Assembly: GCF_025947185.1 (NCBI RefSeq)
Contig: NZ_CP110001.1
Location: 2,852,001-2,916,000, forward strand
Length of the DNA: 64,000 bases
From: Flavobacterium sp. N2038
GTDB taxonomy: Bacteria > Bacteroidota > Bacteroidia > Flavobacteriales > Flavobacteriaceae
Direction: 5' to 3'
The first letter of the stretch is position 1. Each line of letters starts with the position of its first letter. A model generated the notes under the pieces. The model ran no database searches. It was not told the DNA's origin and was given only the letters and a program-made list of their open reading frames with translations. A program made the translations under genes and the position numbers. This document shows, one piece after another, positions 34,341 through 43,295 of this stretch.

Positions 34341-35996
34341 CTATTCTACAATATTAGAAGTCTTAACATAGAAGTTTTTATCTACTTCAAGTTTTCTGTC
34401 CTCATTTGCTGTTTTAATAGACTGCCATTCTGTAGTTGGTTTAAGCCAGGTTTCTACTCCATTGATTTTAACCTTTATCGGCATATCAAATTTACTTACA
34501 CAATTTGTCCAGTGATAACCAAACGTTCCATTTTTAAACATATATTCAAAAACCGGAATTTGTGTAGTAGTTAAATATTGAGCAAAAACTCTATTGAAGT
34601 TAATTCCGGATTGCTCGTTGATATAATCCTGAATCTGTTTTCCGGTTACGGTTTGATGATAAAAAGTTTTATTTAAACCTCTTAAAATAGATTTCCATTT
34701 GGCATCATCATTAATGATCTGACGCATCATATGAAGCATATTTGCCCCTTTTGGGTACATATCTCCTGATCCTTCATTATTTACATCATAATGTCCTATG
34801 ATTGGCTTATCATTACTAATATTTTTTCTACAGCCAATTACATATTCTGCACCAGCATCTTTTCCGTAATAATACTCCACAAAAAGACTTTCAGAATAGT
34901 TTGTAAAACTTTCGTGAACCCACATATCTGCAATATCCTTGTAGGTAATATTGTTGGCAAACCATTCATGCCCTGATTCATGAATAATGATAAAATCAAA
35001 TTTTAAACCCCAGCCTGTTCCACTCAAATCACGCCCCAGATAACCATTTTTATATTCGTTACCATAAGTTACAGAACTCTGATGTTCCATTCCTAAATAA
35101 GGCGCTTCAACCAATTTATAGCTGTCTTCATACCAAGGATAAGGACCAAACCAGTTTTCAAAAGCCTTAAGCATTCTTGGCGCATCTTTAAATTGCTCTT
35201 TAGCCAAAGCCAAGTTATCTCTTAAAACATAATAATCGCAATCTAATTCACCTTTTTCTCCTTGATATTTTTCAGAGAAATTAACATAATCCCCAATATT
35301 GATATTTACGCCATAATTATTAATTGGATTCGATACATACCAATTAAAGGTTTTAGTACCATCTTTCTCTTTTTTAACACTTTTCAATCTTCCGTTAGAA
35401 ACATCTGTTAAGTGTCCCGGAACATTTACGCTGATTAGCATATTTTCTACTTCATCATACATGTGATCTTTACATGGCCACCAAACACTTGCACCTAAAC
35501 CCTGACAAGATGATGCAATAAAATCGTTTCCGTTTTTATCTTTCTTCCAGCTAATTCCGCCATCCCAAGGAGCTTTAACAGCTTCTCTGGGTTTTCCTCC
35601 AAAGGAAATTACGACCTCTTTGGTTTCTCCAACTTTTTGTTTTGCAGTTAACTGAATAAAAAATGCATTTCCATCTCTCTCGAATTTCAGTTCTTTTCCA
35701 TCCTGAGTTACTTTGTAAATCTGCATTGGTTCCTGCAAATCGATTTGCATCTTATTATTCTCTGCTAAAACAGTATAACGTACCGTATTTGAACCTTTTA
35801 TTGTCTTGTCTGATGGATTAACTTTTACATCTAAATGATAATATTTTAAATCCCACCAGGCTCTTTCTTTTGTAATGGTTCCGCGTAAAGTATCCTGATG
35901 TGTAAAAACAGTTTCTGACTTATTTAAAAGTCCTTGGGCATTTGCTCCGAAACTAACTAGAAAGGCGAAAAAAGCGCCACCAAAGTATTTTCTCAT
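34341..35996 (-). CDS. Exported M1-family zinc metallopeptidase
   Basis: Aminopeptidase-like enzyme in the periplasm or envelope. Signal peptide MRKYFGGAFFAFLVSFGANAQ. An N-terminal beta-sandwich (about 45-230) precedes the catalytic domain, with YLGMEHQSSVTYG as the GAMEN-equivalent exopeptidase loop and zinc site HESGHEW with the third ligand Glu in WVHESFTNYSE. The 551-residue length fits the short M1 subgroup lacking the C-terminal helical bowl. A second, longer M1 enzyme is encoded at 49578-51638. Confidence 0.9.
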   Translation of the reverse strand: MRKYFGGAFFAFLVSFGANAQGLLNKSETVFTHQDTLRGTITKERAWWDLKYYHLDVKVNPSDKTIKGSNTVRYTVLAENNKMQIDLQEPMQIYKVTQDGKELKFERDGNAFFIQLTAKQKVGETKEVVISFGGKPREAVKAPWDGGISWKKDKNGNDFIASSCQGLGASVWWPCKDHMYDEVENMLISVNVPGHLTDVSNGRLKSVKKEKDGTKTFNWYVSNPINNYGVNINIGDYVNFSEKYQGEKGELDCDYYVLRDNLALAKEQFKDAPRMLKAFENWFGPYPWYEDSYKLVEAPYLGMEHQSSVTYGNEYKNGYLGRDLSGTGWGLKFDFIIIHESGHEWFANNITYKDIADMWVHESFTNYSESLFVEYYYGKDAGAEYVIGCRKNISNDKPIIGHYDVNNEGSGDMYPKGANMLHMMRQIINDDAKWKSILRGLNKTFYHQTVTGKQIQDYINEQSGINFNRVFAQYLTTTQIPVFEYMFKNGTFGYHWTNCVSKFDMPIKVKINGVETWLKPTTEWQSIKTANEDRKLEVDKNFYVKTSNIVE

Positions 35997-36165
35997 TATT
36001 AGTAATTTTGTAGTAAATAAAGGGGTTAACCCCGTTTAATAGATAGCAAATGTAAACATTCAGATTAAGTTTTTTAAAATTTTATGATTTCTGTTTAAAA
36101 AAATAATGTCCAGATTCCTTATTGTTTGCTTATTTTGGTCTTTTCAAATTATTATTTCTTTCCAT

Positions 36166-36864
36166 ATGAGACACTTTACAATACTTTTATTTTTTGCACT
36201 GATGTGTACGACCACAGTAGATTCACAGAATATAATTATTTCAAAAACAAACGAAAAAATATTTATTGATGGTGATTTATCAGATTGGAAAACTTCTTTT
36301 CAAGGCCCGTTTGTCATTCATAATTCAGGAGAAAAAGCTACTCAAAATACATTTGTTTCACTTTCGTGGAATGATGAAAACCTTTATATTGCTTACCGTT
36401 CAGACGATTCTAAAATTGTGGGCGCAGATCAGCAGAAAGACTCTCAAATTTTCAATACCGATGATTTAGTAGAAATTTTTATCGATCCAGACGGAAACGG
36501 ACAAAATTATATTGAAATTGGAGTAAATGCTTTTTCAACAAATTACGATATGTTATTAAAATGCATTTCACCAGATTGTGGCGGGTGGAACACTTCAATG
36601 GCTTTTAATATTGAAGGGCTTGAAACTGTAAGCAAAATAACAACAGAAGGTTTTTGTACCGAAATTAAAATCCCTTTTGCCGCTCTTGAAGAAATCGAAA
36701 ATGGCAACTTTGCAAAACCAAAGACCGGAACAAAATGGAAAGGAAATCTTTTTAGGATCGATTATGGAAACACGACCGAATATCTGTCATTACAGCCCTA
36801 TAAAAGTTCTAAGTTTGGGTTTCATCAACCACAGGAATTCGCAACTTTCGAATTTAAAGAATAG
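36166..36864 (+). CDS. Exported protein with CBM9/DOMON-like carbohydrate-binding domain
   Basis: I chose the ATG at 36166, which gives a clean signal peptide (MRHFTILLFFALMCTTTVDSQ), over an upstream in-frame ATG at 36106. The mature part (about 210 residues) is a beta-sandwich of carbohydrate family 9 type: IFIDGDLSDWKTS, FVSLSWNDENLYIAYRSDDSKI, DLVEIFIDPDGNGQNYIEIGVN, TEIKIPFAAL. Such domains bind sugars or act as ligand-binding modules in envelope proteins. No catalytic domain is attached. Ended by a strong hairpin shared with ettA. Confidence 0.88.
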   Translation: MRHFTILLFFALMCTTTVDSQNIIISKTNEKIFIDGDLSDWKTSFQGPFVIHNSGEKATQNTFVSLSWNDENLYIAYRSDDSKIVGADQQKDSQIFNTDDLVEIFIDPDGNGQNYIEIGVNAFSTNYDMLLKCISPDCGGWNTSMAFNIEGLETVSKITTEGFCTEIKIPFAALEEIENGNFAKPKTGTKWKGNLFRIDYGNTTEYLSLQPYKSSKFGFHQPQEFATFEFKE

Positions 36865-36885
36865 ACCATCTTTATACGACAATAA

Positions 36886-36917
36886 AAAAGCCTCAAAATA
36901 TTTATTTTGAGGCTTTT
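36886..36917. terminator. Bidirectional terminator between the CBM9 gene and ettA
   Basis: AAAAGCCTCAAAA (36886-36898) and TTTTGAGGCTTTT (36905-36917), perfect 13-bp arms, 6-nt loop. Confidence 0.92.
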
Positions 36918-36940
36918 ATTATTTAAACTTATTAAATTAA

Positions 36941-38632
36941 TTATCTAATTAATTTTCTGTATTTCAAACGTTTTGGGGTTAAATCTCCACCAAGACGTTT
37001 CTTCTTATTTTCTTCATAATCAGTGAAACTTCCTTCAAAGAAATAAACTTCAGAATCACCTTCAAAAGCTAAAATATGCGTACAAATTCTATCTAAGAAC
37101 CATCTGTCGTGAGAAATAATTACTGCACAACCTGCAAAATTTTCTAAACCTTCTTCAAGTGCACGAAGTGTATTTACGTCCAGGTCATTCGTAGGCTCAT
37201 CCAGTAAAAGTACGTTTCCTTCCTCTTTTAGCGTCATTGCTAAGTGCAAACGGTTACGTTCTCCACCAGAAAGCATAGATACTTTTTTGTTTTGCTCACC
37301 TCCACCAAAATTAAAACGTGATAAATAAGCTCTTGAGTTAACTTGCTTTCCACCCATCATAATCAATTCCTGACCATCAGCAAAGTTTTCCCAAATTGAT
37401 TTATTCGGATCAATATTAGAGTGCGACTGATCTACGTAAGCGATTTTTACAGTTTCTCCAACTGAAAATTCTCCGCTGTCTGTAGCCTGCTCCCCCATAA
37501 TCATTTTGAAAATAGTAGATTTACCAGCACCGTTTGGCCCAATAATCCCCACAATTCCGGCTTGTGGCAAAGTAAAGTTTAAATTATCATATAATAATTT
37601 ATCTCCAAAAGCTTTAGCTACATTCTTAGCTTCGATAACATTTGTACCTAAACGTGGACCATTTGGGATATAGATCTCCAGGTTTTCATCCAGTTGTTTT
37701 TGGTCTTCATTTAATAATTTATCGTAGTTCTGTAAACGTGCTTTTTGTTTGGTCTGACGACCTTTTGCTCCCTGACGAACCCATTCTAACTCACGCTCTA
37801 ACGTTTTTCTGCGTTTAGAAGCTACTTTTTCTTCCTGAGCCATACGGTTTGATTTTTGATCTAACCAAGAAGAATAATTTCCTTTCCATGGAATACCTTC
37901 TCCTCTATCCAACTCTAAAATCCATCCTGCAACATTATCAAGGAAGTAACGGTCGTGCGTTACAGCAATTACAGTTCCTGAATATTGTGCTAAATGTTGC
38001 TCTAACCAAAGAACTGACTCGGCATCAAGGTGGTTGGTAGGCTCATCTAATAACAATACATCTGGCTGTTGTAATAACAAACGACATAAAGCTACACGAC
38101 GACGCTCACCTCCTGAAAGGTTTTTAATTGGCGTATCACCTTCCGGAGTACGTAGAGCATCCATTGCGATCTCTAATTTTGTATCGATTTCCCAGGCGCC
38201 AAGAGCATCAATTTTATCTTGCAATGCTGCCTGACGGTCCATCAATTTATCCATTTTATCAGGATCTGAATAGTTTTCTTCAAGACCAAATAAATCATTT
38301 ATTTGATTGTATTCTTCTAAAACTGCCATAGTTTCAGCAGCTCCTTCACGAACAATTTCAATAACAGTTTTTGAATCATCAAGAATTGGCTCTTGCTCTA
38401 AATAACCAACAGTATAACCCGGTTGAAAAACAACATCTCCCTGGTAGTTTTTATCTACACCTGCAATAATTTTTAAAAGAGAAGATTTTCCTGAACCGTT
38501 AAGTCCCAAAATACCAATTTTAGCTCCGTAAAAGAAACTTAAATAAATATTCTTAAGTACTGGCTTGTCTGCTCCCTGATAGGTTTTACTCAATTTTTGC
38601 ATTGAGAAAATTACTTTCTTATCGTCTGACAT
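36941..38632 (-). CDS. ettA: Energy-dependent translational throttle protein EttA (ABC-F)
   Basis: ABC-F ATPase that binds the ribosomal E site and gates translation by ADP/ATP ratio. Two ABC domains: Walker A GLNGSGKSS and GPNGAGKST, signatures LSGGERRRVAL and LSGGERNRLHL, Walker B LLLDEPTNHLD and LLLDEPTNDLD. The interdomain linker (about 240-320) has the charged PtIM helices (KVASKRRKTLERELEWVRQG). Length 563 is close to E. coli EttA (555). It starts 58 nt after a small membrane-protein gene. Confidence 0.94.
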   Translation of the reverse strand: MSDDKKVIFSMQKLSKTYQGADKPVLKNIYLSFFYGAKIGILGLNGSGKSSLLKIIAGVDKNYQGDVVFQPGYTVGYLEQEPILDDSKTVIEIVREGAAETMAVLEEYNQINDLFGLEENYSDPDKMDKLMDRQAALQDKIDALGAWEIDTKLEIAMDALRTPEGDTPIKNLSGGERRRVALCRLLLQQPDVLLLDEPTNHLDAESVLWLEQHLAQYSGTVIAVTHDRYFLDNVAGWILELDRGEGIPWKGNYSSWLDQKSNRMAQEEKVASKRRKTLERELEWVRQGAKGRQTKQKARLQNYDKLLNEDQKQLDENLEIYIPNGPRLGTNVIEAKNVAKAFGDKLLYDNLNFTLPQAGIVGIIGPNGAGKSTIFKMIMGEQATDSGEFSVGETVKIAYVDQSHSNIDPNKSIWENFADGQELIMMGGKQVNSRAYLSRFNFGGGEQNKKVSMLSGGERNRLHLAMTLKEEGNVLLLDEPTNDLDVNTLRALEEGLENFAGCAVIISHDRWFLDRICTHILAFEGDSEVYFFEGSFTDYEENKKKRLGGDLTPKRLKYRKLIR

Positions 38633-38690
38633 TTTCTTTATTTTTTATTTATATTGTTTATTTTCTACTTCTTAATTTTAATCAAACAGA

Positions 38691-38873
38691 TTACACCCTT
38701 CCTTTCAAAGCATTAAAAACCCATGCATTAGCCAAAAAACCAACTCCAACAGCGCCAAATCCCCAGCCCGATACTTCACTGTATCTAAAAACCCCTAGAC
38801 CTATAAGTAACAAGCCCATAAGTATCATTACCAAAGTAGCCCATCCTAAAATGGTATTTTTATTCATTCCCAT
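38691..38873 (-). CDS. CAL67264-type small membrane protein
   Basis: A 60-residue protein with two hydrophobic helices (TILGWATLVMILMGLLLIGLGVF, about 7-29, and SGWGFGAVGVGFLANAWVF, about 35-53) and a short basic tail. I recognise the MNKNT...GWATLVMILMG pattern as the CAL67264 family of flavobacteria, of unknown function. The start may be the first or third codon (both Met). It lies upstream of ettA on the same strand with a 58-nt gap. Confidence 0.8.
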   Translation of the reverse strand: MGMNKNTILGWATLVMILMGLLLIGLGVFRYSEVSGWGFGAVGVGFLANAWVFNALKGRV

Positions 38874-38938
38874 AATTGTGTAATTATTTTTTAATCTGAT
38901 TAATTTTTAGAAAGGCAAATATCGTGAATTATTACGGC

Positions 38939-39943
38939 TTAATTAAATATTTTATAAAGCATTTCTTTAAGCAAATCTGATTGCGGTAAAGCATTGGCAC
39001 CAACTCCTTTGCTTTTGACATCGATATCTCTTAAAGCGCCAACAATCTGACTCACTTTTCGCATTGGATAATTTTTTAGAGCCAAGTCATATTCCTTTAA
39101 AAAATACGGATTTACACCAATTGCAGCTGCTACGTTTTTCGGATTTTTATCTTTAAGTCCGTGGTATTTTAAAAGCTGTACAAAAAAACCAAAGACAAGT
39201 CCGGTGGTCATTACAAGAGGATATTCTTTTGGATTATGAGCAAAGTTTTCTGCAATTTTATAGGCTTTAAGCTGATTGCGCTCGCCGATTGCTTTTCTAA
39301 GCTCAAAAACATTATAATCTTTACTGAATCCGATATTCTCCTCAATATGCTGAGGCGTAATCATAGTTCCCTGTGGCAAAATAATCTGAAGTTTTTCCAG
39401 TTCATTGTTTATTTTACTCAAATCAGTTCCCAGAAACTCAACCAACATTGCATTAGCTTTTTGGTCGATCGTATATTTTTTACCCGCCAGAACACGTTTT
39501 ATCCAGTCACCAACCTGATTTTCATACAGTTTTTTACTTTCATAAACGATTCCGTTTTGTGCTAATAGCTTAGTAACTTTTTTACGTTTATCAAGTGTCT
39601 TATATTTATAGCAAAAAACCAAAACCGTTGTCTCCATTGGATTATTTACATACGATTCAATTTTATCTATGGTTCGGGATAAATCCTGTGCTTCCTTTAC
39701 AATAACAACTTGACGATCAGCCATCATAGGATAGCGCTTGGCCGTTGAAACAATATCCTCAACCGAAACATCTCTACCATATAAAACAGTCTGATTAAAC
39801 CCCTTTTCTTCTTCAGCCAGTACATTTTGCTCAATATATTCAGACAACTTATCTATATAATAAGGTTCCTCACCCATTAAAAAATAGATAGGCTTAATAT
39901 TTCCTGCCTTAATATCGTTGACAATTTTTACAACTTCATCCAT
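38939..39943 (-). CDS. holA: DNA polymerase III delta subunit
   Basis: Clamp-loader subunit that opens the beta clamp. The 334-residue protein has the DELTA-family N-terminal RecA-like fold with no functional Walker A (FLMGEEPYYIDKLSEYIE), VVIVKEAQDLSR for the central strand, and a C-terminal collar domain with FFVQLLKYHGLK and DIDVKSKG. The start ATG at 39943 precedes a GTTTCAGG-word hairpin, and the divergent gene starts 96 nt away. Confidence 0.9.
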   Translation of the reverse strand: MDEVVKIVNDIKAGNIKPIYFLMGEEPYYIDKLSEYIEQNVLAEEEKGFNQTVLYGRDVSVEDIVSTAKRYPMMADRQVVIVKEAQDLSRTIDKIESYVNNPMETTVLVFCYKYKTLDKRKKVTKLLAQNGIVYESKKLYENQVGDWIKRVLAGKKYTIDQKANAMLVEFLGTDLSKINNELEKLQIILPQGTMITPQHIEENIGFSKDYNVFELRKAIGERNQLKAYKIAENFAHNPKEYPLVMTTGLVFGFFVQLLKYHGLKDKNPKNVAAAIGVNPYFLKEYDLALKNYPMRKVSQIVGALRDIDVKSKGVGANALPQSDLLKEMLYKIFN

Positions 39944-39954
39944 TTAAAAATTCT

Positions 39955-40021
39955 TGTTTCAAATTTCAGGTTTCAGGTTGTGGTTTCAAAACTTGAAACT
40001 TTAAACCTGAAACCTGAAACT
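39955..40021. repeat. GTTTCAGG-word inverted repeat between divergent genes
   Basis: TTTCAGGTTTCAGGTT (39964-39979) pairs perfectly with 40004-40019 around 24 nt that contain further GTTTCAA words. It sits between the starts of holA and the HsdR-N gene, so terminator function is unlikely for this copy. Confidence 0.8.
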
Positions 40022-40027
40022 ATTTTA

Positions 40028-40035
40028 TATTTTTG
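40028..40035 (+). promoter_or_regulatory. Promoter -7 element TATTTTTG almost touching the start codon
   Basis: TATTTTTG ends only 4 nt before the ATG at 40040, so a transcript from it would be leaderless or nearly so. Confidence 0.5.
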
Positions 40036-40039
40036 CTAT

Positions 40040-40492
40040 ATGTTAAAGCTAAATTTCCCTACTTATACTTTTCGATTCAAAAATAGCGAAAATAAAGTGT
40101 CTATTTTTGATGAAATCAGAAAAAAATTTATCATACTTACCCCAGAAGAATGGGTTCGTCAACACGTTGTTCACTATTTAATGATTGAAAAAAAATACCC
40201 AAAATCACTCATTAACGTGGAGAAAGTTTTAACAGTCAACGGATTACGAAAAAGATATGATGTAGTCGTATTCAACCCTGATGGTTCTATACATATATTA
40301 GTAGAGTGTAAAGCGCCAGAAGTAAAAATATCGCAGGCAACTTTTGATCAAATTGCACGTTATAATATGACAATGCAGGCACGGTTTTTGAATGTGACAA
40401 ACGGACTAAATCATTTTTATTGCCAGATGGATTTTGAAAACGAAAAATATGAGTTTTTAAGAAACCTGCCTGATTATAAACAAAACCATTAA
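40040..40492 (+). CDS. Stand-alone HsdR N-terminal (type I restriction R-like) domain protein
   Basis: A 150-residue protein. I start it at MLKLNFPTYTFRFKNSEN; an in-frame upstream ATG (39980) lies inside the word-repeat hairpin and adds repeat-encoded residues. It carries the PD-(D/E)XK-type core of HsdR_N: KRYDVVVFNPDGSIHILVECKAP (Asp, then Glu-x-Lys). There is no helicase, HsdM or HsdS gene nearby, and such single-domain forms are common in Bacteroidetes as a conserved gene, so restriction is not implied. The next gene begins 20 nt downstream with a TTG. Confidence 0.85.
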   Translation: MLKLNFPTYTFRFKNSENKVSIFDEIRKKFIILTPEEWVRQHVVHYLMIEKKYPKSLINVEKVLTVNGLRKRYDVVVFNPDGSIHILVECKAPEVKISQATFDQIARYNMTMQARFLNVTNGLNHFYCQMDFENEKYEFLRNLPDYKQNH

Positions 40493-40512
40493 AAACAAAT
40501 AATTAAATACCT

Positions 40513-41532
40513 TTGGATAAAATAGCAATTGTCATTTTGAACTGGAACGGAGTAAAATTGCTTGAACAATTTTTGCCTTCAGTTCTGCAATTTTCAGAAA
40601 ATGCACCTATATATATAGCAGACAATGCTTCAACAGACAATTCTATTAATTTTGTCAGGCAAAATTTCCCAACCGTTAAAATAGTACAAAATGATGGCAA
40701 CTATGGTTTTGCAAAAGGCTATAATGTTGCCCTGCAAAGTATTGATGCCGAAATTTATGCATTAGTAAATTCAGATATTGAGGTTACTGAGAATTGGCTG
40801 GAACCAATCATAAAGACTTTTGATCTAGAGAAGCAGACAGCCATTATTCAGCCAAAAATTCTTGATTATAAGAACAAAGAGTATTTTGAATATGCCGGAG
40901 CTGCCGGGGGCTTTATTGATAAATATGGTTTTCCATTTTGTCGTGGACGCATTTTTGACACTTTAGAAAAAGACAATGGTCAATATGATGATAACTGCGA
41001 GTTATTCTGGGCTTCAGGAGCCTGTTTTTTTATTAGAAAAGAAGTTTATCATGAACTACACGGCTTTGACGAAACTTTTTTTGCACATCAGGAAGAAATA
41101 GATTTATGCTGGCGTGCTGCAAATGAAGGCCATATAATAAAATACAACTCACAATCTGTTGTTTACCATGTAGGGGGTGCAACTTTACAGCAGGGAAATC
41201 CAAAAAAGACATTTTTGAATTTTAGAAATTCATTATTAATGCTTGTCAAAAACCTACCAAAAAAAGGGTTATTTTTTGTGATTTTCTTCCGCATGATATT
41301 AGATGGTATTGCAGGTATCCGTTTTCTTACACAAGGTAAGTTCAGCCATACTTTTGCCATTTTAAAGGCGCATTTTTCATTTTATTGCATATCTTTAAAG
41401 TATCTAAAAAAGCGAAAAGATTTTCAAATACAACGATACTATACCGTAAAAAGTATCGTTTACTTGTATTACATAAAGAAAATAATGGTTTTTAAAGAAA
41501 TCTTTAACAGTAAACAAAATATTAAGAACTAA
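40513..41532 (+). CDS. Family 2 glycosyltransferase
   Basis: Cytoplasmic GT-A glycosyltransferase, likely a rhamnosyltransferase-like enzyme of envelope polysaccharide synthesis. Motifs: IVILNWNG at the start, ADNASTDNS (about 36-44), LVNSDIEVTENWLEP (the DxD position is SDIE), FWASGACFFIRKEVYHELHGFDETFFAHQEEIDLCWRA. The start is unusual: no ATG fits, and TTG at 40513 gives MDKIAIVILNWNG. That TTG is part of a TACCTTTG promoter-like octamer. Co-transcription with the HsdR-N gene 20 nt upstream is likely. Confidence 0.9.
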   Translation: MDKIAIVILNWNGVKLLEQFLPSVLQFSENAPIYIADNASTDNSINFVRQNFPTVKIVQNDGNYGFAKGYNVALQSIDAEIYALVNSDIEVTENWLEPIIKTFDLEKQTAIIQPKILDYKNKEYFEYAGAAGGFIDKYGFPFCRGRIFDTLEKDNGQYDDNCELFWASGACFFIRKEVYHELHGFDETFFAHQEEIDLCWRAANEGHIIKYNSQSVVYHVGGATLQQGNPKKTFLNFRNSLLMLVKNLPKKGLFFVIFFRMILDGIAGIRFLTQGKFSHTFAILKAHFSFYCISLKYLKKRKDFQIQRYYTVKSIVYLYYIKKIMVFKEIFNSKQNIKN

Positions 41533-41566
41533 ATTTGTAATCAACGTTTAATTAAATATAATACCT

Positions 41567-42400
41567 ATGAGAAAAATAGTTATCGCACTATCAGTATTAA
41601 TGGCCTTGACTTCGTGTGTATCGAAAAAACAATACGCAGCATTAGAAGCTAAGAACAAAGAGACACAAGATCTATTAAACTCTTGCACTGTAAAATTGAA
41701 TTCTTGTTTAGAAGAAAAAGCGGGATTGGCTGCTACAGCTGAAAGCTACAAACAACATAATCAAGACTTAATTAACAGTTCAAAAGATTTAACGGTTTTA
41801 ACTACTAAAGGAGCTGAAAACCTTGAAAAATCTCTAGAAAGCTTAAAAGAAAAAGATTTAAAAATCTCTAGACTACAGGATGCACTTACTAAAAAAGACA
41901 GTGTAACTCTAGCTTTAGTTACAAGTTTAAAAGGTGCAGTTGGAATCAACGACCCGGATATCGAAATCAATGTTGAAAAAGGAGTTGTATTTATTTCTAT
42001 CGCTGATAAATTGTTATTCAAAAGCGGAAGCTACGACGTAAGTGATAAAGCAAAATCTGTTTTAGCTAAAGTTGCAAAAGTTGTAAATGACAAACCAGAT
42101 TTCGAATGTATGGTTGAAGGTCACACTGATGACGTTCCTTACAAAAGCAACGGAATTATCTTAGACAACTGGGATTTAAGTGTTAAACGTTCTACTTCTA
42201 TCGTTCGTGTTTTAACAAATGATCTTGGAGTTAACCCAGCTAAATTAATTGCTGCAGGTAGAAGCTCTTATGTACCATTAGTTGCTAATGATTCAGCTGA
42301 AAACAAAGCTCGTAACAGAAGAACTCGTATCGTTGTTATGCCAAAAATCGATCAGTTCTACGATATGATTGAAAAAGAAATGAAAAAACAAGCAAAATAA
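41567..42400 (+). CDS. OmpA-family peptidoglycan-binding lipoprotein
   Basis: Outer-membrane lipoprotein: signal MRKIVIALSVLMALTSC with lipid Cys at residue 17. Residues about 25-115 form a coiled coil (KKQYAALEAKNKETQDLLNS, LEKSLESLKEKDLKISRLQDAL). The C-terminal OmpA domain (about 140-265) has LLFKSGSYDVSDKAKSVL, VEGHTDDVPY, NWDLSVKRS and NRRTRIVV, the residues that hold diaminopimelate of peptidoglycan. It should tether the outer membrane to the wall. Followed by a clean terminator. Confidence 0.93.
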   Translation: MRKIVIALSVLMALTSCVSKKQYAALEAKNKETQDLLNSCTVKLNSCLEEKAGLAATAESYKQHNQDLINSSKDLTVLTTKGAENLEKSLESLKEKDLKISRLQDALTKKDSVTLALVTSLKGAVGINDPDIEINVEKGVVFISIADKLLFKSGSYDVSDKAKSVLAKVAKVVNDKPDFECMVEGHTDDVPYKSNGIILDNWDLSVKRSTSIVRVLTNDLGVNPAKLIAAGRSSYVPLVANDSAENKARNRRTRIVVMPKIDQFYDMIEKEMKKQAK

Positions 42401-42427
42401 TTCTTGTTTCACATATTATAAAACAGA

Positions 42428-42453
42428 AAAAGCAGGTCTATTGACCTGCTTTT
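42428..42453 (+). terminator. Intrinsic terminator after the OmpA lipoprotein
   Basis: AAAAGCAGGTC / GACCTGCTTTT, perfect 11-bp arms with a 4-nt loop. Confidence 0.92.
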
Positions 42454-42585
42454 ATGTATCCTTAATTTTTTTAATAACCAATTAAATATAAATCAAGAAT
42501 AGCATTATTTTTAATTAACTAACTAAATTTAACAGTACTAAAATTAGTTATAATTTTTCAACTTTTATACGATTTAAGTTTTTTT

Positions 42586-43206
42586 TTACAAAATTCCTAT
42601 ATCACCCTTACCTTCTCTTACTATAACAGGCTCATGTTCAGATAAATCTATAATTGTTGAACCTACATTATCCCCATATCCTCCATCAATTACCAAATCT
42701 ACGAGATTTTGCCATTTTTCAAAAATCAATTCAGGATCAGTAGTATACTCAATTACATCATCTTCATCCCGAATAGACGTTGAAACAACCGGATTTCCTA
42801 ATTGTCGTACAATTTCTAAAATAATATTATTATCAGGAACACGGATACCGACGGTAGTTTTCTTTTTAAACTCTTTTGGCAGATTATTATTCCCTGGCAA
42901 AATAAAAGTATAAGGTCCTGGCAATGCTCTTTTTAATATCTTAAATGTCGAAGTATCTATCTGACGTACATAATCTGATAAATTACTCAAATCATGACAA
43001 ATAAACGAAAAATTAGCTTTCTCTAATTTAACTCCTTTTATTTTAGCAATTTTTTCCAATGCTCTGGAATTGGTAATATCACAACCTAAACCGTAAACAG
43101 TATCTGTTGGATAAATTACCAACCCTCCATTCTGAAGCACTTTTACAACTTTTGCAATTGCTGCTTCACTAGGTTTATCCGGGTATATTTTTATAAATTC
43201 AGCCAT
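42586..43206 (-). CDS. L-threonylcarbamoyladenylate synthase (Sua5/YciO/YrdC)
   Basis: Makes threonylcarbamoyl-AMP for the t6A37 modification of ANN-decoding tRNAs. The 206-residue protein is a single YrdC domain: GGLVIYPTDTVYGLGCDITNSRAL (about 28-51), KIAKIKGVKLEKANFSFICHDLSNL with the substrate-binding Lys residues, LPGPYTFIL, and VGIRVPDNNIILEIV. No C-terminal Sua5 extension, so YrdC/YciO-like. A 79-nt gap with a word-repeat hairpin separates it from the helicase gene end upstream. Confidence 0.92.
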   Translation of the reverse strand: MAEFIKIYPDKPSEAAIAKVVKVLQNGGLVIYPTDTVYGLGCDITNSRALEKIAKIKGVKLEKANFSFICHDLSNLSDYVRQIDTSTFKILKRALPGPYTFILPGNNNLPKEFKKKTTVGIRVPDNNIILEIVRQLGNPVVSTSIRDEDDVIEYTTDPELIFEKWQNLVDLVIDGGYGDNVGSTIIDLSEHEPVIVREGKGDIGIL

Positions 43207-43291
43207 ATTTTTTGTTTCAAGTTTTATTTGTTACAAGTTTCAGGTCAGCATTTCAATAACTTGAAACTTCAAACATGAAACCTGAAACTTA
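43207..43291. repeat. GTTTCAAG-word inverted repeat between uvrD and the YrdC gene
   Basis: TTGTTTCAAG and ACAAGTTTCAGG words on the left face AACTTGAAACTTC and ACATGAAACCTGAAAC on the right. The whole 89-nt gap between two co-directional genes is made of this word. Confidence 0.75.
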
Positions 43292-43295
43292 TTTT

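Noticed and set aside
39980..40039. N-terminal extension of the HsdR-N protein
   Set aside because: The 20 extra codons lie in the GTTTCAGG-word hairpin and upstream of a promoter element.
40040..40492. Fragment of a type I restriction enzyme
   Set aside because: The single-domain form has intact ends, and no decayed helicase remnant follows; it looks like a stand-alone conserved gene.
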